NCBI RefSeq assembly: GCF_900187995.1
Contig: NZ_FZNZ01000001.1
Coordinates: 62,001 to 126,000 of the forward strand
Direction: 5' to 3'
DNA from: Prevotella jejuni
Lineage (GTDB): Bacteria; Bacteroidota; Bacteroidia; Bacteroidales; Bacteroidaceae
DNA: 64,000 nucleotides
Within the stretch, counting starts at the first letter, position 1. Each line of letters begins with the position of its first letter. This document shows, in pieces, positions 33,026 to 41,549 of this stretch. The notes under the pieces are model-generated. The model was not told where the DNA came from and ran no database searches. It saw only the letters and a program-made list of their open reading frames with translations. The translations under genes were made by a program, and so were the position numbers.

Positions 33026-35119
33026 CTAAGGGATATCAATGAGTATTGTCCCATCATCATCGAGGTTCTCCTTCTTCTTTGTCTTGGGCTGTTGCTTAAG
33101 GTTTCCCTTCTCATCAAACATGCCATACGTGGTGCGAAGGACCGTAAACTCAGTCCGACGGTTCAACTGATTGGCTATTTCTTGCTTTTCCTTATCGAGC
33201 TTCTTGATGAAAGCCTCGGTTAGTACGTCGTTTTCCTTTAGCCATGTGTATTTCTCAGTGAGCTTCTTACGAATCTTCTTAGGCCGCTCCTTGCCATATC
33301 CCACAGGTGTTAGGCGGTCGCGAGCAATGCCATGAGCAGTGAGATAAGCCACTACTGCGTCTGCACGTCGCTGTGAAAGACGTTTGTTATAAGCATCAGA
33401 ACCGAGGTAGTCGGTGTGTGCTGAGAGTTCAATAGTTACGTTTGGATTCTCCTTAAGAAGGTTGACAAGCGTGTTTAATGCCGTTTCCGATTCTGGTCGG
33501 AGTGTCGCTTTATCGAAGTCATAGAAGATGTTGTCTATCAGTACAGGTACGTTGATGCCTGCTAAAGGGAATTGAAGCGTATGCACCTCAGATGCTTCTG
33601 TATTACCGACCTTTATCTCCTCTTTATGATTTAAGTGTCCATTGCAAGTTGCAAGGAAGATATAATTGACGCCAGGGTGCACCTCCTGTTCAAAAGAACC
33701 ATCTCCTTTGACAGCCAACTTCTTGTTGGTTCCATCATCACCGACCATGAACACCTGTGCAGCAGGCAGTTCATAACCATCCATTTCATAGACCCATCCC
33801 TTCACAGTCTGTATGATTTCAGGTAGTTCAAAACTGTAGATATGGTCCCAACCACGCCCATCATTGCGGTTTGAAGAGAAGAAACCACGGTTATGAATGC
33901 CCTCGAAGGTCATGCCAAAGTCGTCACCTTGCGAGTTAAGAGGATATCCTGGATGTTCTAAGTGATAATGATGATCATTGCCAACCTTAGCTATAAAGAT
34001 GTCAAGACCACCCAATCCACCATGTCCATTACTTGAGAAATAAAGGTCGCCATTAGGTCGGAACGTAGGGAACTCCTCATCTTCTGGAGTATTGATAGGC
34101 TCCCCAAGGTTCTCAACTCCTCCTGTTGTACCCCCTGTCAGACGTACCCTCCAGATGTCAAGACCACCTTTTCCACCAGGCATATCACTTGTGAAATAGA
34201 GCCAGTTACCGTCTGGTGAGACTGCAGGATGGGCAAAGCTTGATAGGGTATCACGGCTAATCTCCAACTTAGTAGCCTTTCCCCACGCCGCATCAGAGCG
34301 ATTACTTACTGCTATTTGGGCATAACGAGGATTGCTGGGGTCGGTCAGACACTGTGTGATATACATCTCCCTACCATCTACAGAGAACGCAGGAGTACCC
34401 TCATCTGCCTCTGTGTTCAATGCAGACTCTATCGCTCTTGGTGCACTCCATTTACCTTTATCATCCTTCTCACTAAGGAAGATGTCCCCAGCCTTTGCAC
34501 CAGTAATACCGCTCAAGTCGTCACCTTTGGCTTCATTTCGTGTTGAAGTAAAGTAAAGCTGGTCGTATTTATCACCGAAGAGCATGGGTGAGTAGTCCTG
34601 TCGACGTGAGTTAAAGACGTCCATACGCTTAACTATATACTTCGAGCCACGCTCCTTCATGCCCGCAGCTAATGATGCTGCTTGCAGCGATTGAGCAATG
34701 ACTTGATTGTTAGGCATCGAATCCAATGCAATTTGATATTCCTTAACAGCCTCCGTGTAGCTGCCTTCCTTCATCAGATTATCAGCCAGACTTTTATGTG
34801 TCTCACCATTATCTTGTTTATATCGGATGGCATTTCTATAGGCAGCAATGGCCCGTTGAGAGGATGCGATACGGCTGTAACAATCGGCCATCTTCAATGA
34901 CAACTCTCCACGTTGGCGTCTATCCTTAGGGGATGTACGCTGATAAGCGGTTTTGAATTGGGTTGCAGCGTCATAATACTCGCCCAAGGAAAGGTGCTTA
35001 TCACCTTTCTTTATATTTCTATCTACACCGCATGACATCAGCATCAACGTAGCACAGCCTACTAACAGAAGCCTCTGTCTTTGTTTGCGGAGTATGTGTA
35101 AAAGCCTTAGGTAGTTCAT
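33026..35119 (-). CDS. porE: PorE-like OmpA/beta-propeller/TPR lipoprotein
   Basis: A 697-residue outer-membrane lipoprotein with the domain order of P. gingivalis PorE (PG1058), a type IX secretion protein that attaches the machine to peptidoglycan. A signal peptide ends MLMSC (Cys about residue 30). TPR helices follow (35-160, KGDKHLSLGEYYDAATQFKT), then a PD40-type propeller (165-430) with repeated blades such as PAVSPDGNWLYFTSDMPGGK and FPTFRPNGDLYFSSNGHGG. A carboxypeptidase-regulatory-like module (about 435-510) and an OmpA domain (545-690) complete it; the latter has ATLRPESETALNTLVNLLKE, HTDYLGSDAYNKRLSQRRA and RLTPVGYGKERPK. OmpA-domain proteins with this layout have several paralogues, so the PorE name rests on architecture alone. 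Confidence 0.75.
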   Translation of the reverse strand: MNYLRLLHILRKQRQRLLLVGCATLMLMSCGVDRNIKKGDKHLSLGEYYDAATQFKTAYQRTSPKDRRQRGELSLKMADCYSRIASSQRAIAAYRNAIRYKQDNGETHKSLADNLMKEGSYTEAVKEYQIALDSMPNNQVIAQSLQAASLAAGMKERGSKYIVKRMDVFNSRRQDYSPMLFGDKYDQLYFTSTRNEAKGDDLSGITGAKAGDIFLSEKDDKGKWSAPRAIESALNTEADEGTPAFSVDGREMYITQCLTDPSNPRYAQIAVSNRSDAAWGKATKLEISRDTLSSFAHPAVSPDGNWLYFTSDMPGGKGGLDIWRVRLTGGTTGGVENLGEPINTPEDEEFPTFRPNGDLYFSSNGHGGLGGLDIFIAKVGNDHHYHLEHPGYPLNSQGDDFGMTFEGIHNRGFFSSNRNDGRGWDHIYSFELPEIIQTVKGWVYEMDGYELPAAQVFMVGDDGTNKKLAVKGDGSFEQEVHPGVNYIFLATCNGHLNHKEEIKVGNTEASEVHTLQFPLAGINVPVLIDNIFYDFDKATLRPESETALNTLVNLLKENPNVTIELSAHTDYLGSDAYNKRLSQRRADAVVAYLTAHGIARDRLTPVGYGKERPKKIRKKLTEKYTWLKENDVLTEAFIKKLDKEKQEIANQLNRRTEFTVLRTTYGMFDEKGNLKQQPKTKKKENLDDDGTILIDIP

Positions 35120-35228
35120 ATTAATATATTAACGCTTGCCTTCTCAATTTATTGCCTATATCTTTTATCTATCAAATAATAAAGCATTCAACTCGTGAAC
35201 CCGTCAACCTGTTTCCTTGTCAACCGCC

Positions 35229-37937
35229 TTATAGTTCTACAACCGTAATCCCTGCGCCACCAAACTGTACATGTTCGTCACGATAGTTAGTGACATTAGG
35301 AACACTGCCAAGGTACTGTCGGATTAATTGACGTAGTATTCCATTCCCTTTCCCATGGAGGATACGCACCTGACTTGCGCCAACCAAGATAGCATCATCT
35401 ATAAAGTGTTGCACCTGATTCAGTGCTTCGTCAGCCCTCATACCACGTACATCTAACTCTTGACGGAACTGGTTACGATGCTTGTCAATCGTCTCACGTG
35501 TCTCACGACTGTAGTTATAGGCTTGGAACTGTTGCTGTTCAGACTGAATGGTAGCCGCATCAACATGTTCCAAACGACTAACAGCCATCTTCGTCCTCAT
35601 ACCTCCAAAGATGACAGTCGCCTGTTTTCCTTCAATAGACTCCACCTTTCCAACACTCGTAAGTCCCTTTATACGCACTGAATCTCCAGCCATAATGACT
35701 CCTCCACCTTGCTGTTTACGCACGGCGTTCTTCAATGCTTCGGCAGCAGCTTGTTGCTTACCAGCTTTCTCTTTCAGGTGCTGTTCGTGGCGTTCCTTGC
35801 GACTTTTAATCTTATCAACCTTCTTTTGAAAGTCGTCATCAGATAGTAGTCCGCTGCTTTTCAGCTTCTTTCTGTTAGACGTATCGGCCTTATCTACTTT
35901 TTCAGCGTTCGTCAGTCCAGCTTCGTATGCAGCCAGTTCTTGACGGATTCGCTTGGTCTCCTCTTTCTCAGCCTGCTTCTCTCTGATTTCACGGATAGCA
36001 TTTTCTATCCGCCGATTACTCTCCTTGATAATCTCTTCTGCCTGTGTCTTGGCACGGTTAAGAATCTCTTTACGACTCTTTTCGAGCGCAGCTATATCCT
36101 TTTCATATTGACTGATACGTTTCTCTAACTCCTTCTCATGGCTATGAATCGTCTGTCGTTTGTTCTCCCAATAACGCTTGTCTCGAACAATATCCTGTAA
36201 GTACTTGTCACTCTGAATATAATCAGAACCAACAATCTCAGCCGCATCACGGATTACTTCCTCAGGTATTCCGGTCTTACGAGCAATCTCAATAGCAAAC
36301 GAACTACCGGGCCTTCCGATGGCTAACTGAAAGAGTGGGCGCATCTCATGACGGTCGTATAGCATCGCACCATTGGCTGTTCCGGGGTGATCCTCCGCAA
36401 AATGCTTAAGGTTCTGATAGTGAGTTGTAATCACAGCCCAGGCATGTTTCTTCCAAAATTGGCGTAAAACAGACTCTGCTATGGCTCCGCCTATCTGTGG
36501 TTCGGTACCTGTTCCAAACTCATCAATGAGTATTAGCGTTCGGTCTGACGCACGACGCATCATCATCTTCATATTCATCAAGTGAGAAGAATAGGTACTA
36601 AGGTCATTCTCTATACTTTGTTCATCACCGATGTCAATCATTATATCCGTAAAGATACCCGTTGTTGAACGGTCGCCAACAGGGATAGAAAGACCGCATT
36701 GAAGCATGTACTGAAGTAGACCCACCGTCTTCAAGCATACAGACTTACCACCTGCATTCGGACCAGAGATAATCAGTAGGTGCTTATCTTTGGTGAGTTG
36801 AATATCAAGGGGGACAACACTTGAAGGTAAGTTACGGGTCTCGTTCTCCTCTTCTAATAGTGTTTCATCATCTTGCGAATTAACGTCTTCATTAGAAACT
36901 TTATCTGTTTCGCTACTTCTCACTGGTAACGAAGCATTTAACTTATCATGATGCTTCCTTTCTAACGACAGTTGGAGTAGGGGATGAATAGCTCTTATCC
37001 AATCAATGTGAGGCGTCTCTGCCACCTGAGGTTCATAGCTTTTGAAGAGTCGAGCAAGCTCGGCTTTCGCACGAATGAAGTCGATTGTGGCCATAAGATG
37101 ATAGGAATCGAGAATCTCACGTACGTTTGGACGCACCTTTTTAGCAAAGTCTGTGAGGATACGAATTATCTCTCTTCGCTCCTCATTCTCAAGTTCTCGT
37201 ATCTTGTTATTGGCTTCCACGACCTCGGTAGGCTCGATATAAACCGTTCTACCAGTTGCGCTCTCATCATGAACAATACCCGAAATCTTACGTTTCAGGC
37301 CTGGTGCGACTGGAATAACCAGTCTTCCGTCACGCAGCGTAGGCGTGACATCCTTCTCAACCAGTCCTTCTCCTTGTGCAGCACGTAGTATTCCGTATAG
37401 TGTTCGTGATATACTCCCTTCGAGATGGGCAAGTTCACGACGTATTTGGAGTAGTTCGGGTGAGGCGTTATCACGCATCTTACCAAACTTATCGATAATC
37501 TGTGAGATACGTTGTACAAGTAGTGGGAAGGTTGCTACACCATCTGCAAGGTTGTAGAGAGCAGGGTAGTAGTGACGTATTTCGCCTTGTTCAGTGTCTT
37601 CTCCACGGCTCAGAAAGTTGACAATAGCGATGATTGTCTCTAAAGAACGCTTCAGATCGAAGAGCTCATCCACCTCCATGTGAGTTCCTTCCAAGCGTAT
37701 TCGCGCAACACTCTCACGTACATCAAAGAAATTATCTAAGGGGAAGTCGTCTTGTCCCTCTTGTATTCTACGAAACTCTCTAATCTCTTCCATCCAGGTG
37801 TTCACCTGAGTAGCGTCAGTAGAAAAGGCCATTGCGTCAACTTGTTCCTTACCTAAAGGCGATAAGCAACGTGCTCGCAGGAGTGAACGCACCTCTGTGA
37901 AGCCTATCTTTTGTTCAAAGTTTTTGGGATATATCAT
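35229..37937 (-). CDS. mutS2: MutS2-type ATPase/endonuclease with Smr domain
   Basis: A 902-residue MutS2. It lacks the MutS mismatch-recognition domain and starts directly with the clamp and lever region. The ATPase is marked by Walker A GPNAGGKS (residues 392-399), Walker B ILIDEFGTGTEP, and STYSSHL. Coiled-coil residues follow (about 540-720, EKELEKRISQYEKDIAALEK), then a KOW-like linker (VKGLTSVGKV-type) and a C-terminal Smr domain (825-902) with LDVRGMRADEAL and HGKGNGILR. MutS2 suppresses homologous recombination and in some bacteria rescues collided ribosomes. An acidic, low-complexity insertion (about 341-368, DEDVNSQDDETLLEEENE-like) lies just before the ATPase. The promoter box at 38054 is 117 nt upstream; porE follows 109 nt later. 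Confidence 0.95.
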   Translation of the reverse strand: MIYPKNFEQKIGFTEVRSLLRARCLSPLGKEQVDAMAFSTDATQVNTWMEEIREFRRIQEGQDDFPLDNFFDVRESVARIRLEGTHMEVDELFDLKRSLETIIAIVNFLSRGEDTEQGEIRHYYPALYNLADGVATFPLLVQRISQIIDKFGKMRDNASPELLQIRRELAHLEGSISRTLYGILRAAQGEGLVEKDVTPTLRDGRLVIPVAPGLKRKISGIVHDESATGRTVYIEPTEVVEANNKIRELENEERREIIRILTDFAKKVRPNVREILDSYHLMATIDFIRAKAELARLFKSYEPQVAETPHIDWIRAIHPLLQLSLERKHHDKLNASLPVRSSETDKVSNEDVNSQDDETLLEEENETRNLPSSVVPLDIQLTKDKHLLIISGPNAGGKSVCLKTVGLLQYMLQCGLSIPVGDRSTTGIFTDIMIDIGDEQSIENDLSTYSSHLMNMKMMMRRASDRTLILIDEFGTGTEPQIGGAIAESVLRQFWKKHAWAVITTHYQNLKHFAEDHPGTANGAMLYDRHEMRPLFQLAIGRPGSSFAIEIARKTGIPEEVIRDAAEIVGSDYIQSDKYLQDIVRDKRYWENKRQTIHSHEKELEKRISQYEKDIAALEKSRKEILNRAKTQAEEIIKESNRRIENAIREIREKQAEKEETKRIRQELAAYEAGLTNAEKVDKADTSNRKKLKSSGLLSDDDFQKKVDKIKSRKERHEQHLKEKAGKQQAAAEALKNAVRKQQGGGVIMAGDSVRIKGLTSVGKVESIEGKQATVIFGGMRTKMAVSRLEHVDAATIQSEQQQFQAYNYSRETRETIDKHRNQFRQELDVRGMRADEALNQVQHFIDDAILVGASQVRILHGKGNGILRQLIRQYLGSVPNVTNYRDEHVQFGGAGITVVEL

Positions 37938-38053
37938 TGTTTTCTCTTCTCTAATTGTTATTTGTAGGCCTTTATGTCAGTATTGTTCTCGATGACAAAC
38001 GACTATGCCAACAATCTTTGTCTACCAATAGTAAGAACCTACCTATTGACTTG

Positions 38054-38061
38054 CAAATTTA
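38054..38061 (-). promoter_or_regulatory. -7 box TAAATTTG for mutS2
   Basis: TAnnTTTG match on the minus strand, 116 nt before the mutS2 ATG, followed by CAAGTC. Confidence 0.5.
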
Positions 38062-38412
38062 CTAAATGTTTCTGTAATATGGGTAGTATAAGCACAGAAC
38101 CTTTTGAGTCAATTTGATTATTAGACTGCAAAGGGCTACAATTCGCATCATTGGTATTGTCGCTTAAATCGTTGATAGTCTTGTTTTCTGATAAACATGT
38201 TCTCTTTTTAAGTTGGTCATTAGTGGCTTTTTCTTCTCTTTATCACGGCAATCATAAGGCTTATTTGGCTTTTCGGTTGATGTTCCAGATATTCCTTTTA
38301 TATCTTAGAGACCATTTCTTTATGAGAGAAGGTCGAACACTACTATACTTGTCAGTATCTCTAAAGAGGAGATAATGGTTGATGTTCGATACATCAGGAT
38401 AATTAGTAAGGC

Positions 38413-38770
38413 TATGAAAAATCATTACATAAAATTGGATTGAACGTCCTGTATATTTGAGTATATAATCCCTTGAAAACAAGTTTATAACTTTCAATAA
38501 ATCAGGATATTATAAGTAGCGTTGAAGAACATGCTCTTCTTGCTCCAAGAAGGGCGTCTTCTACATGCAAGAAGGGCATGTTCTTGAAGGTTGTTAGGCC
38601 TTTTCTTGATCCTTAAAGGGCGTGTACTACTTCCATGAAGGGCGAAAAATATTGACGAATTATCATTGGTCTAATGAGCAAAAGAGGGTGGAGAGAGTTA
38701 AGACTGCACCCTTTCACCTCTCTAAGTCTGTATCTCACGACTCGTAGACAGTCTCTTTTTCTCACAGAGA
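38413..38770. repeat. Dispersed intergenic repeat, copy R4 (subfamily B)
   Basis: Opens TATGAAAAATCATTACAT. Arms GAACATGCTCTTCTT (38527-38541) and AAGAAGGGCATGTTC (38569-38583) match except for one base. The downstream GAAGGGCGAAAAATATTGACG and AGAGTTAAGACTGCACC resemble R3 almost base for base, so R3 and R4 are the closest pair. Confidence 0.85.
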
Positions 38771-38846
38771 GCACCCTAAAAAGTTAAAGAAAAAAGGATT
38801 TTCTATGGTTGAGTATGGTTTTTCTTTTTTTAATTGAATTATTTAA

Positions 38847-38854
38847 TAATTTTG
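38847..38854 (+). promoter_or_regulatory. -7 box TAATTTTG for the TonB-plug gene
   Basis: Perfect TAnnTTTG match, 72 nt before the first ATG, in a strongly AT-rich stretch. Confidence 0.55.
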
Positions 38855-38926
38855 TGTAAGTTTGCATATAATTCTACAGATGATTATCTTTATTCTTGAA
38901 AATCTATTGCAGATATTTATTTACTG

Positions 38927-40957
38927 ATGCCTATCTATATGAGAAAACTACTGTTCGTCATATTACTAATATGCTTTCATACATCATTGTATGCACAGAC
39001 AAACAATGTCTTGTTGAGTCGTGTACTTCGTCAAGTACAGTTGTATCCGCAAGAGAAGACATACGTGTTTACTGATGCTGAAAGTTATCAAGCCGGACAA
39101 CGAATACATCTGCGGGTCTTCTTAGTTAATGCGGTGGTCCATCAGGCAGATAGTATCAGTCGTTATGTATATGTGGAACTGCTTAATCCAGAGCGTTTGG
39201 TTGTAAAAAGAGTACGTTTACTGCGTAGCGATCAGGGCTTTGTAGGACATATAGACATCCCAGAAGGTGTGGTGAAAGGGCGATATGTGTTGCGTAGCTA
39301 TACGAAGAATATGCTGAACCTTAGTCGTTATGAAAGTATGAAAAGCATCTTTATCGGTGGGCATGGGAGGTTGACTCCTTCTAAGTATAGTAATAGCTTA
39401 AATAGAGAAGAGGCAAATAACAGTATAAACTTATTAATCAATGTCTTAAAGAAAGGAATTAAAGTAAGTATTGATAATCTATCTGATAGTTCAGAGGACG
39501 ACTATAGACTCTTCGTACACTGCCGTTCCATCCCGCTTTACTTTGGAAAGATAAGTAAAGAGAAAGATGTTATTTTGAGTTATGACAGTCTTTCTCAAGG
39601 AGGTATTTATTCATTCCAACTACTCGACACTAAACTCAATAAGGTAGCAGAACGATTGAAGTTCGTATATCCAGAGAAGGAGTTATGTCCGATTTCAGTA
39701 AGATGGACAGACGGCGAAAAGCTTAATAACAATCAAATTCCTTGTATTATTAAAGCTGATAGCTTGCGAGAAGGAGAGACGATGGATGTTTCAGTACGTG
39801 TAGAATATGCTGGTGTAGACAACACAGTAGGGCAGTCGGATATTATCTCTCATCTATTATTTGATATGGATAAGGCTGATTGCCCAGAGGAACCATCGTC
39901 CGTATGTTTAGAGAGCGAGCCAGATTCCTTGCTTGATAATTGTAATTGGAGTCGATACCGAATGTCTGATGTGATTAAAGGAGAATGTAAGAAGGGATTA
40001 ATAGGGGTTGAAAAGTCGGCTGTGATACGTGGGCGAGTAGAGACGTTGATAGGACATAAACCAATAAAAGACGGTGTTGTAAATCTCATCTCACCCGACA
40101 AAAGCTTTTATGTTGTGACTAAGACCGATGCACAAGGGAGATTTTCATTTGAAGGGATAGACTTTCCTGAAGGGACACAGTATGTTCTGAATGCATTTAC
40201 AAAGGCTGGGAAATCATGGGTAAAACTACTGTTAGATGAAGATGAGTACCCTTCCTATAAAGGTCAACTCCCTCCTTTCGTATGGACAAGCAATGACACA
40301 ACACGTGTTGATGCAACATTAGAGCTACCAAAAGGCGGTATTCAAATGGAGGAAGTGAATGTCTTTAGTCATCAGCCCACCTATTCCTCTCGTTCAGATG
40401 CCTATTCTCGAACCGCTGATTTCTCCTTCGGATTGCGTGACATCGAGAGCATTGGCGCTACTTGTCTGCATGAGCTACTGCGCAGAGTGCCCAGTGTGAC
40501 GGTTGAGTTTGGGAAGTGTTACGTTAGAGGTGGTTTTACTGTGGGAGGAAGGCGACCGGCCGCAATCGCCATAGACGGTATATTTGTTAATGAAGACTAC
40601 GACTTAGACAATATTCAAATGGCTGATGTAGAGAGGGTAGATGTCTTTAAGGGCGGTTCAACAGTTATCTGGGGAGCTATCGGAGGGATGGGAGTTATCT
40701 CCGTAACGACCAAGAAAGGAGATTTCAAAGCAGCTTCTGTCCCACTGACAAATACGAAGACATTTACGACATTGGGCTATCAAATCCCACAAGGTTACAC
40801 CCCTAACGCACGTACACCCATGTGGTTACCTTCCTTACGAGGAGCGTCTTTCCGTCTGCTCTTTCCTGCCGAATATCGCTCAACTTATCGTCTTATCATC
40901 GAGGGGGTGACAAGTGAGGGACGAATAGTTCATTATACGGGAGAGATAGGAAGGTAG
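38927..40957 (+). CDS. Secreted MG2/CarboxypepD-reg/TonB-plug protein without a barrel
   Basis: A 676-residue secreted protein. The signal peptide MRKLLFVILLICFHTSLYAQ starts at the second ATG (38939), four codons inside the frame; 38939 is probably the true start. Residues 25-140 resemble an MG2/macroglobulin-like domain (TDAESYQAGQRIHLRVFLV, PEGVVKGRYVLRSYTKNML). A carboxypeptidase-regulatory-like domain lies near 375-455 (RGRVETLIGHKPIKDGVVNL, TDAQGRFSFEGIDFPEG). A TonB plug domain follows (about 505-605, HELLRRVPSVTVEFGKCYVR, IAIDGIFVNEDYDLDNIQMA, VERVDVFKGG). The usual 500-residue barrel is absent: about 70 residues follow the plug and the frame ends cleanly. Similar barrel-less proteins are common in Bacteroidales; function unknown. 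Confidence 0.8.
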   Translation: MPIYMRKLLFVILLICFHTSLYAQTNNVLLSRVLRQVQLYPQEKTYVFTDAESYQAGQRIHLRVFLVNAVVHQADSISRYVYVELLNPERLVVKRVRLLRSDQGFVGHIDIPEGVVKGRYVLRSYTKNMLNLSRYESMKSIFIGGHGRLTPSKYSNSLNREEANNSINLLINVLKKGIKVSIDNLSDSSEDDYRLFVHCRSIPLYFGKISKEKDVILSYDSLSQGGIYSFQLLDTKLNKVAERLKFVYPEKELCPISVRWTDGEKLNNNQIPCIIKADSLREGETMDVSVRVEYAGVDNTVGQSDIISHLLFDMDKADCPEEPSSVCLESEPDSLLDNCNWSRYRMSDVIKGECKKGLIGVEKSAVIRGRVETLIGHKPIKDGVVNLISPDKSFYVVTKTDAQGRFSFEGIDFPEGTQYVLNAFTKAGKSWVKLLLDEDEYPSYKGQLPPFVWTSNDTTRVDATLELPKGGIQMEEVNVFSHQPTYSSRSDAYSRTADFSFGLRDIESIGATCLHELLRRVPSVTVEFGKCYVRGGFTVGGRRPAAIAIDGIFVNEDYDLDNIQMADVERVDVFKGGSTVIWGAIGGMGVISVTTKKGDFKAASVPLTNTKTFTTLGYQIPQGYTPNARTPMWLPSLRGASFRLLFPAEYRSTYRLIIEGVTSEGRIVHYTGEIGR

Positions 40958-40967
40958 GATAGGGGGA

Positions 40968-41010
40968 GAAGAGTAGGGGGAAAGAGAATGCTTTCGCCCC
41001 TATTCTCTAT
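40968..41010. terminator. Weak hairpin after the TonB-plug gene
   Basis: GAGTAGGGG and CCCCTATTC can pair with one G-T wobble. It lies between convergent genes and could end either transcript. The T-run is short. Confidence 0.35.
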
Positions 41011-41099
41011 TATAATATAAGGTGTGTGAGGACGCTAAAGATAAAACGTAGATGCGATAAGGATATAGTCATGCAATTCTTATCAGATAGTAATAGGTT

Positions 41100-41549
41100 T
41101 TAAAAGAGCTCATCATCGGGTGATGGGTATTCTTCTGAAGAAAAGATATCACCATCTATATTTATAATAGTATCAATGGAAACGCTTTTACCATCAGCCA
41201 TAAGAATGACACGTTCACTATCACGAATACATTTAATAACTCCCGTGACGGTAAGATACTGTCCTCCAGTCTTTTTCTTATCAGGCTGAAAATAAGTGAT
41301 AGAGACCGTAGGCTGTTCTCTTAAAGAATGAGAAAGTAATGCGAGCTTTCTATCTAATAACTGCTGATTGTCCTCCATCATGTCAACTTTAGGAGCTGTT
41401 AACCGAGCCGTTTCGATGATAGCTTCCTCGTAGCCCGTCAAAGCTGCAAAGGGTGCAAACTGTGCTGCACGATTGTAAAGGCTCATCTGTGGATGGCTTT
41501 TAGATACATGATGTGGTAGATGAATGATGTCATCGTAAGTCTCTGTCAT
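41100..41549 (-). CDS. YolD-like partner of the Y-family polymerase
   Basis: A 149-residue protein of the YolD-like family, small proteins encoded next to UvrX/YqjW-type Y-family polymerases in many bacteria. The marks are YDDIIHLPHHVSKSHPQMSL near the start and RAAQFAPFAALTGYEEAIIE. The C-terminal half (about 60-135) contains strands such as VSITYFQPDKKKTGGQYLTV and SERVILMADGKSVSIDTI. Its ATG overlaps the polymerase stop by 4 nt (41546-41549), so the two are translationally coupled. It probably serves as a cofactor or regulator of that polymerase; the biochemical role is not established for the Bacteroidetes version. Confidence 0.85.
   Translation of the reverse strand: MTETYDDIIHLPHHVSKSHPQMSLYNRAAQFAPFAALTGYEEAIIETARLTAPKVDMMEDNQQLLDRKLALLSHSLREQPTVSITYFQPDKKKTGGQYLTVTGVIKCIRDSERVILMADGKSVSIDTIINIDGDIFSSEEYPSPDDELF

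Larger units (their letters stand above)
37938..38926. other. Divergent non-coding gap with repeat copy R4
   Basis: About 990 nt between mutS2 and the TonB-plug gene. R4 covers 38413-38770. The open frames at 38151-38375 and 38261-38497 lie on opposite strands over the repeat boundary and lack signal peptides or motifs, so they are not called. Confidence 0.55.

Noticed and set aside
38151..38497. Two opposing frames near repeat copy R4
   Set aside because: They overlap each other on opposite strands and fall partly inside the repeat; neither frame recurs in the other copies.
38939..40957. A frameshifted TonB-dependent receptor pseudogene
   Set aside because: No barrel-like sequence follows in the other frames and the gene ends cleanly, so a barrel-less protein is the simpler reading.
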